From contig NZ_JBMPPC010000005.1 of the NCBI RefSeq assembly GCF_049340185.1, forward strand, positions 394,765-458,764: a stretch of DNA of 64,000 nt. Direction: 5' to 3'. The notes under the pieces were generated by a model. It searched no databases and was not told the DNA's origin. It saw only the letters and a list, made by a program, of their open reading frames with translations. This stretch comes from Undibacterium sp049340185. GTDB lineage: Bacteria > Pseudomonadota > Gammaproteobacteria > Burkholderiales > Burkholderiaceae_D. Numbering within the stretch: position 1 is the first letter of the stretch; every line of letters starts with the position of its first letter. Below, one piece after another: positions 59,315 to 64,000 of the stretch. The translations under genes and the position numbers were made by a program.

Positions 59315-62038
59315 ATGAAGAAGAATGGTAAAAAGATTCAAACCAGACCGACCACGATCGCTTTATCGGTCCGTTACGCTCTGGGTTTGACGGCAGCATT
59401 CGGTTTTATCAGTCCGGCAGCATTTGCTCAGGTAGATGCAGAGGCTGCGAAGGTGCAAAGAATTGAGATCACCGGCTCATCGATTAAGAGAATTGATGCC
59501 GAGACAGCACTCCCGATCCAGATACTGACACGTGCAGAAATCGATAAGAGTGGTGTGACGACTGCCGCCGAGTTGCTAAGTAAAGTCTCAGCCAGTGCGG
59601 CTGCGCTGACAGATGGAGCGAGCTTTAGCGATAACGGTGGAACGCAGCGTGGTTTTAATGGTGCAAACTTGCGCGGTATCGGCGTATCGTCGACATTGAT
59701 TTTATTGAATGGCCGTCGTCTGGCTAATTTCGCCTCTCCGGGTAATTCCTCCGGTGTCGATTTGAATTCGATTCCGGCCGCAGCGATTGCCAGAGTCGAA
59801 GTATTGAAGGATGGTGCGTCGGCAATTTATGGAACGGATGCGATTGGCGGTGTGATTAACTTCATCACCCGTCCGGATTATCAAGGTGTAGAAATTTCTG
59901 CTTATGCTGGCAGCGCTCAGCATGGCGGCGCAGGTAAAAATATTCTGACTTTATCTGGTGGCATCGGTGACATTGCGACGGATCGTTATAACGTGATGGG
60001 CGTTGTGAATCTGCAAAATACTCAGAGCCTGCGCTCAACTCAGCGAAGCTGGATTGGCTCTGCGTATCAGCCGGATATTAACCTGGATGTGAGCAGTTCC
60101 AACACCTATCCGGCGAACGTGCGCCGCACCAAGACAAGCGGCAGTCCTACAGGATCGCGCTTGAACCCTAGTGCGCCTAATTGCAATCCACCCGCAACCG
60201 TATTTGCACCCCATAGCTTTGTTGGAGACAAAGCCTGCTTATACGATTACATGCATGACACAGAGGTTTTCCCTGAGTCCAAGCGCTTGTCTCTGCTGAC
60301 CCGTGGTCAATTTGCTGTGAGCGATGAGATGACCTTGTTTGCGGAGTTATTACATAGCCAGACGAATACGACTTACCGCATCAGTCCTCTGACGGTCAGT
60401 AATCTGAACTATCCGTTACCAAGTGCCGGTGGCATTTATTATCCGACTAGCCTGATCACGACGAATCAGACACCGTTACGTGTCGGCTTCCGTTTGACGG
60501 AGGCAGGTCCCCGTACCAATGAAGTTGAAGCCGTAGCGCAACGTCTTGTATTAGGGGCAAAAGGCACGGTTGCCGGCTGGGATTACGATACGGCGTTCAA
60601 CCATAGTGTGAGTACAGTTGACGATAAATATATCGATGGCTATGTCAAAACTTCTTTATTTGATGCGGCATTTACTAGTGGCAAAATCAATCCCTTCGGT
60701 CCTTCCGGTGCCGATGGTCAGGCTTTGCTAAAGGCAGCAAAAGTCAGCGATGCAGCACGTCATTCACGAGGTGCTACGGATTCGCTGGACGCGAAAGCGT
60801 CACGTGAGCTGTTTCCGATGGCAGGCGGTAATGCGGCAATTGCGATTGGTGCTGAATATCGCCGGGAAAAACTTGACTTCACCCCGTCCGCTTTGCTGGC
60901 GAGCGGTGAGATCCGCGGTGATGGCGCGGCAGTGGGATATGGTGGTGACCGCAACGTCAAGGCCGCCTATGTGGAATTTAATTTTCCTGTGTTAAAAAAT
61001 GTCGAGACGCAAGTCGCTTTACGACATGATCGCTACAACGATGTAGGCGGTACGACAAATCCTAAATTCGGTGTGCGTTGGAATCCAAGTAAAGAGATCG
61101 TTGTGCGTGGTTCTTACGGTACCGGCTTCCGTGCACCGACTTTAACTGATTTGAATGAGCCTGTCCGCACCGGTCAGACTAGCGGTGTGTATAACGATCC
61201 ACTGGGCTGTATCAAAACGGGTGCTGTTGATAATACGAAAAACCCTGACTACTGCGGTATTCAGCCAGATCTGACCAAAGGCGGTACCGCTGATTTGAAA
61301 CCGGAAACATCAAAGCAATATTCCTTCGGTTTTGTATATGAGCCTAGCAGTAGTCTGACGACATCGATCGATTACTGGCGTATTCAAAAATCAGATACCT
61401 TGCTTGCTAATGAGGGCGCGTATTTCAGCGATCCGGTCAATAACAAATCCTATGTAGTACGTGCGGCAGCAGATCCAGGTTTGCCAGGAATTCCAGGTGC
61501 CATTATTTCCGTCGATGGACGTACGCACAATATCGGTACTCTGGATACCTCTGGCGTGGATGTCAACGTGAACTGGCGCTTACCTGCAAATGATATTGGC
61601 AAGTTCTCGGCGTCACTAAGCGGTACCTATGTATTCGACTATAAAACCAAGACCACCAATGCCAGTCCTGAAGTGAACGGTGTCGGTGTTTTTACCGATA
61701 CACAGGTAGTGCAGCGCTGGCGTCATACATTGAGCTTTGATTTTGACCGCGGTCCATGGGGCGCAAGTTTGCAGCAGACTTACTACCAAGGTTATCAGGA
61801 TCAGAATCCGAATCCTGATGGCTCGCTACGTCGCGTTGAGGCTTATTCTTTATGGGATTTTAGTGGTAGCTACAAGATGAATAAGTCGACGAGTTTCCGT
61901 GCCGGTATTAAGAACTTGCTGGATACTAATCCACCGCGTTCGAACCAGGTATATAGCTTCCTTGCCGGGTATGATCCTAGCTATACCGATCCGCGTGGTC
62001 GCTTCGTCTATGCCTCAGTGAATTACGCATTTAAATAA
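59315..62038 (+). CDS. TonB-dependent outer-membrane receptor (cyanophycin-locus)
   Basis: 907 aa. Seen: a long signal peptide (to about residue 40, ...YALGLTAAFGFISPAAFAQ), a TonB-box region VQRIEITGSSIKRIDAETALPIQILTR, a plug domain with AELLSKVSASAAALTDGASFSD...LRGIGVSSTLILLNGRRLANFASPG and VEVLKDGASAIYGTDAIGGVINFITR, and a barrel ending in FVYASVNYAFK. It belongs to the ITGSSIKR-type receptors that import polymers, peptides or glycans rather than siderophores. The Shine-Dalgarno AGGAGGT at 59301-59307 is near-perfect and fixes the start at ATG 59315. It is followed by a cyanophycinase gene after a terminator, so the likely cargo is cyanophycin fragments. Confidence 0.92.
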   Translation: MKKNGKKIQTRPTTIALSVRYALGLTAAFGFISPAAFAQVDAEAAKVQRIEITGSSIKRIDAETALPIQILTRAEIDKSGVTTAAELLSKVSASAAALTDGASFSDNGGTQRGFNGANLRGIGVSSTLILLNGRRLANFASPGNSSGVDLNSIPAAAIARVEVLKDGASAIYGTDAIGGVINFITRPDYQGVEISAYAGSAQHGGAGKNILTLSGGIGDIATDRYNVMGVVNLQNTQSLRSTQRSWIGSAYQPDINLDVSSSNTYPANVRRTKTSGSPTGSRLNPSAPNCNPPATVFAPHSFVGDKACLYDYMHDTEVFPESKRLSLLTRGQFAVSDEMTLFAELLHSQTNTTYRISPLTVSNLNYPLPSAGGIYYPTSLITTNQTPLRVGFRLTEAGPRTNEVEAVAQRLVLGAKGTVAGWDYDTAFNHSVSTVDDKYIDGYVKTSLFDAAFTSGKINPFGPSGADGQALLKAAKVSDAARHSRGATDSLDAKASRELFPMAGGNAAIAIGAEYRREKLDFTPSALLASGEIRGDGAAVGYGGDRNVKAAYVEFNFPVLKNVETQVALRHDRYNDVGGTTNPKFGVRWNPSKEIVVRGSYGTGFRAPTLTDLNEPVRTGQTSGVYNDPLGCIKTGAVDNTKNPDYCGIQPDLTKGGTADLKPETSKQYSFGFVYEPSSSLTTSIDYWRIQKSDTLLANEGAYFSDPVNNKSYVVRAAADPGLPGIPGAIISVDGRTHNIGTLDTSGVDVNVNWRLPANDIGKFSASLSGTYVFDYKTKTTNASPEVNGVGVFTDTQVVQRWRHTLSFDFDRGPWGASLQQTYYQGYQDQNPNPDGSLRRVEAYSLWDFSGSYKMNKSTSFRAGIKNLLDTNPPRSNQVYSFLAGYDPSYTDPRGRFVYASVNYAFK

Positions 62039-62055
62039 AATTGTTTGATATGGAG

Positions 62056-62089
62056 CGGGGCGACATGTGGCTTGTGTCGCCCCGTTTTT
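62056..62089 (+). terminator. Terminator between the TonB receptor and cyanophycinase genes
   Basis: CGGGGCGACA (62056-62065) / TGTCGCCCCG (62075-62084) 10-bp stem, T5 tail. It would make the receptor transcript separate, or reduce read-through into the cyanophycinase gene. Confidence 0.87.
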
Positions 62090-62132
62090 ATACTCAGTTT
62101 GATGTAACCAGAAAATCGGTAGGGTGATTGAA

Positions 62133-63392
62133 ATGAAAAAATTCTTTACATGTCAATGGATGTGTTTGACGCAGATGGGAATGTTGGCCAGTGTGTTAAT
62201 TTCCTTTATGGGCGCGGTGCAGGCAGCAGAGCCGGTGTCGCCGGAGAACGCAGGTACGCTAGTGATTATTGGTGGTGCTTTGCGGACAGACAACGCGCCG
62301 GTGTGGGAAAAAATCGTGCAATTAGCCGGAGGAAAAAGTGTAAAAATTGCGGTGATTCCTGCCGGTGCCGCAAGCCCTGAAAATACAGGCGCTTCGCTGG
62401 CCGCCAAGCTGAACTTATATGGCGCAGATGCGTTTGTGGTGCCTTTATCAGTCAAGTGGAAAAATCAGGATGTTCGTCATATCGCCAACGATGTGCAGAT
62501 TGCGTCGCAGATACGTGCCGCTGGCGGGGTGTATTTTTCTGGCGGTGATCAGAGCAAAATTACACAGGCGCTATTTAATGCAGACGGCACTCAGACCGAA
62601 GTACTCAAAGCCATCTGGAATGTCTATCAAAAGGGTGGTGTGATTGCGGGCTCCAGCGCGGGCGCCGCTATTATGAGTAGTACCATGTTTTATCAACCCA
62701 AATCGGTACTATCCGTTTTGCAGCACGGTGTTACAGAAGGCAAAGAACTCGGTCCGGGCTTGGGTTTTATCGGCGATAAAATCTTTATAGATCAACATTT
62801 AGTGATACGCGGACGGTTTGCGCGCATGATTCCGGCGATGCAGGCAAAAAACTATCAGATCGGTCTGGGTATTGATGAAAATACAGCGATGGTGATCCGT
62901 AATCGTAATGAAATAGAAATTATCGGATATAAGGGGGCTCTATTAATTGATTTGACAGATATGACGTCAGACAACAAAATAAAGGCTTTTAACGCAAGTA
63001 ATGTTAAGATGAGTTATCTGGATAGCGGGGATCGATACAGGATTGACTCTAAAACCTTGATACCGTCGAAAGATAAGCTGAATGGTGCAATTGATCCATT
63101 AAATCCTTATAATGCCGCCAAGAAATTTTATCCCGATATTTTAGCGAATACCGTGGTGGTCGATCTGATGCAGGATTTAATCGATAGCAAGCACGAGCAA
63201 GCCAGAGGGATCGCATTTGGTGATCCTGACGGTGAGAATGCAGAGCAGGGTTTTGAGTTTGTATTTAGCAAGCTACCTGAGAGCAAAGGATATTACTCTG
63301 GTTCGACTGGTGTAGAGGCTTACACAGTGATGAATATCCGGCTCGATATCAGGCCGCTGGTGATGCAGTTACCTATGTATCACTATAAATGA
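62133..63392 (+). CDS. cphE: Secreted cyanophycinase (CphE-type, peptidase S51)
   Basis: Extracellular or periplasmic serine exopeptidase that releases beta-Asp-Arg dipeptides from cyanophycin. 419 aa, the size of known extracellular enzymes and much longer than the intracellular ~270-aa CphB. Seen: a signal peptide (to about residue 31, SFMGAVQAA), GTLVIIGGALR, GVYFSGGDQSKI, the nucleophile elbow IAGSSAGA with Ser175, FIDQHLVIRGRFARM with a catalytic His and ligand Arg residues, and GIDENTAMVI. The C-terminal ~150 residues are an extra domain. ATG 62133 is chosen over GTG 62124, which would coincide with the ribosome-binding site. Confidence 0.92.
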   Translation: MKKFFTCQWMCLTQMGMLASVLISFMGAVQAAEPVSPENAGTLVIIGGALRTDNAPVWEKIVQLAGGKSVKIAVIPAGAASPENTGASLAAKLNLYGADAFVVPLSVKWKNQDVRHIANDVQIASQIRAAGGVYFSGGDQSKITQALFNADGTQTEVLKAIWNVYQKGGVIAGSSAGAAIMSSTMFYQPKSVLSVLQHGVTEGKELGPGLGFIGDKIFIDQHLVIRGRFARMIPAMQAKNYQIGLGIDENTAMVIRNRNEIEIIGYKGALLIDLTDMTSDNKIKAFNASNVKMSYLDSGDRYRIDSKTLIPSKDKLNGAIDPLNPYNAAKKFYPDILANTVVVDLMQDLIDSKHEQARGIAFGDPDGENAEQGFEFVFSKLPESKGYYSGSTGVEAYTVMNIRLDIRPLVMQLPMYHYK

Positions 63393-63875
63393 GCAACTCT
63401 TTTTTGCGGACGTGGTATTCTTGCGAAGACTTGATCGCTGTCCATTAAAATTTATGTAATGAAACTACAAATCCATTACAAATTTTAATTGAAAGAGTGT
63501 TAATTGATAGTATTTTTAATGATGCTTGTATTTTTTATGTAATTTTGTTACATTTTTGGATGTGGAATAGTCAGATTTTTCCTCGTAAGTTCCCCGGATA
63601 ATTTAGCTCGCTCTATATCAGCCCCGACTACAGAGGGCCGAGCCTGTAATTTTGACGTAAGGCACTTGCTAATTTCAAAAAAATGAAGGATCCTCTTCAA
63701 TCTTTTGCTTGATTGAAGTATAGAATCGCAAAATCAGCACCAAGCTAGTTTTCGTGCAGGTTTTAAGATAATTCGTGACGTTGTCTTACCCTCTGATATT
63801 GCTGTTGTTTTACGCTAATCAAGGGTGAGGAACAGATTTTTGTACATAGTGGTTGTAAATGGAGGAGACGTAGGT
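63393..63875. promoter_or_regulatory. Intergenic region before the tonB-like gene
   Basis: 483 bp, AT-rich, no gene seen on either strand. It contains an 8-bp perfect stem-loop CTTCAATC / GATTGAAG (63695-63718) without a T-run, and a GC-rich patch at about 63600-63640. No confident promoter can be assigned. Confidence 0.4.
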
Positions 63876-64000
63876 ATGGATTTTTCAAATCGCCAGCAAG
63901 AGCCGGGCAAGAAGTTGCTAGGGATAGGGCTGGTCGTTGCATTTCACGTCGTACTCGTGTACGCCCTGATCAACGGATTAGGGGTCAAAGTAGTCGAGTT
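63876..64000 (+). CDS. tonB: TonB-like energy transducer, N-terminal fragment (runs off right edge)
   Basis: The first 41 codons from ATG 63876, with GGAGGAG 9 bp upstream. Seen: a short cytoplasmic basic segment (SNRQQEPGKKLLG) followed by one membrane anchor (IGLVVAFHVVLVYALINGL). This is the TonB pattern, including the membrane His in AFHVVLVYAL. The Pro-rich and C-terminal domains, and any exbB/exbD genes, lie beyond the window. It would energise the receptor at 59315. Confidence 0.7.
   Translation, partial: MDFSNRQQEPGKKLLGIGLVVAFHVVLVYALINGLGVKVVE

Overview
The window comes from a betaproteobacterium, most likely order Burkholderiales and probably family Oxalobacteraceae (Undibacterium, Herminiimonas or Collimonas type). 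This is inferred from the protein sequences, the moderate GC content, the rpsU-yqeY-dnaG-rpoD order, a very Lys-rich N-terminal extension on RpoD, and the single-chain assimilatory nitrate cluster with a PP2C-kinase beside narK. The window is chromosomal and gene-dense. I see no prophage, CRISPR array or full-length insertion sequence.

Layout. 1-7.0 kb holds housekeeping genes: mutL (cut by the left edge), a 251-bp MITE-like element, dedA, a Cys-cluster protein, amiC, tsaE, queG and an AEC-family permease. 7.2-13.2 kb is a C4-dicarboxylate TRAP system (dctPQM) with a divergent DctS/DctR-type two-component system. 13.2-18.0 kb has a candidate small RNA, ogt, xerD, ybaK, plsY, a secreted Cache-domain protein and tsaD.

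18.1-42.5 kb is an assimilatory nitrate island: nasT (ANTAR antiterminator), nrtABC, a MATE exporter, a PP2C/Ser-Thr-kinase fusion with narK, nirB-nirD-nasA, a large propeller-GGDEF sensor, ybiB, a TonB receptor and cobA (siroheme synthesis for NirB). The control signals are unusually legible. There are sigma-54 -24/-12 promoters before nrtA (19058-19073), narK (27213-27228, minus strand), nirB (27556-27571) and cobA (41694-41709), and NtrC-type sites at 18821-18837 and 41639-41656. The nrt leader has two hexaloop hairpins with A1/G4 followed by a terminator, which is the ANTAR antitermination architecture. Nitrogen limitation (NtrC/sigma-54) and nitrate (NasT) would therefore both gate the transporter.

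42.7-51.6 kb: a BaiN/YhiN-like flavoprotein, the macromolecular synthesis operon rpsU-yqeY-dnaG-rpoD with an attenuator-like terminator after rpsU and a structured rpoD leader, a CAU-anticodon tRNA, and rhlE starting 8 nt after that tRNA. 51.6-55.0 kb: gluQ and a LysR regulator (translationally coupled), a divergent pirin gene and a wrbA-like flavoprotein.

55.1-64.0 kb is a coherent scavenging locus: a YfcC-family permease and a zinc hydrolase of the succinylglutamate desuccinylase/aspartoacylase superfamily, a divergent RpiR-type regulator, a TonB-dependent receptor, a secreted cyanophycinase and the start of a tonB-like gene. I infer that it degrades extracellular cyanophycin and takes up and cleaves the beta-Asp-Arg dipeptide. 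This locus, the nrt leader, and an unassigned structured leader with terminator before the GGDEF gene are the most interesting items.
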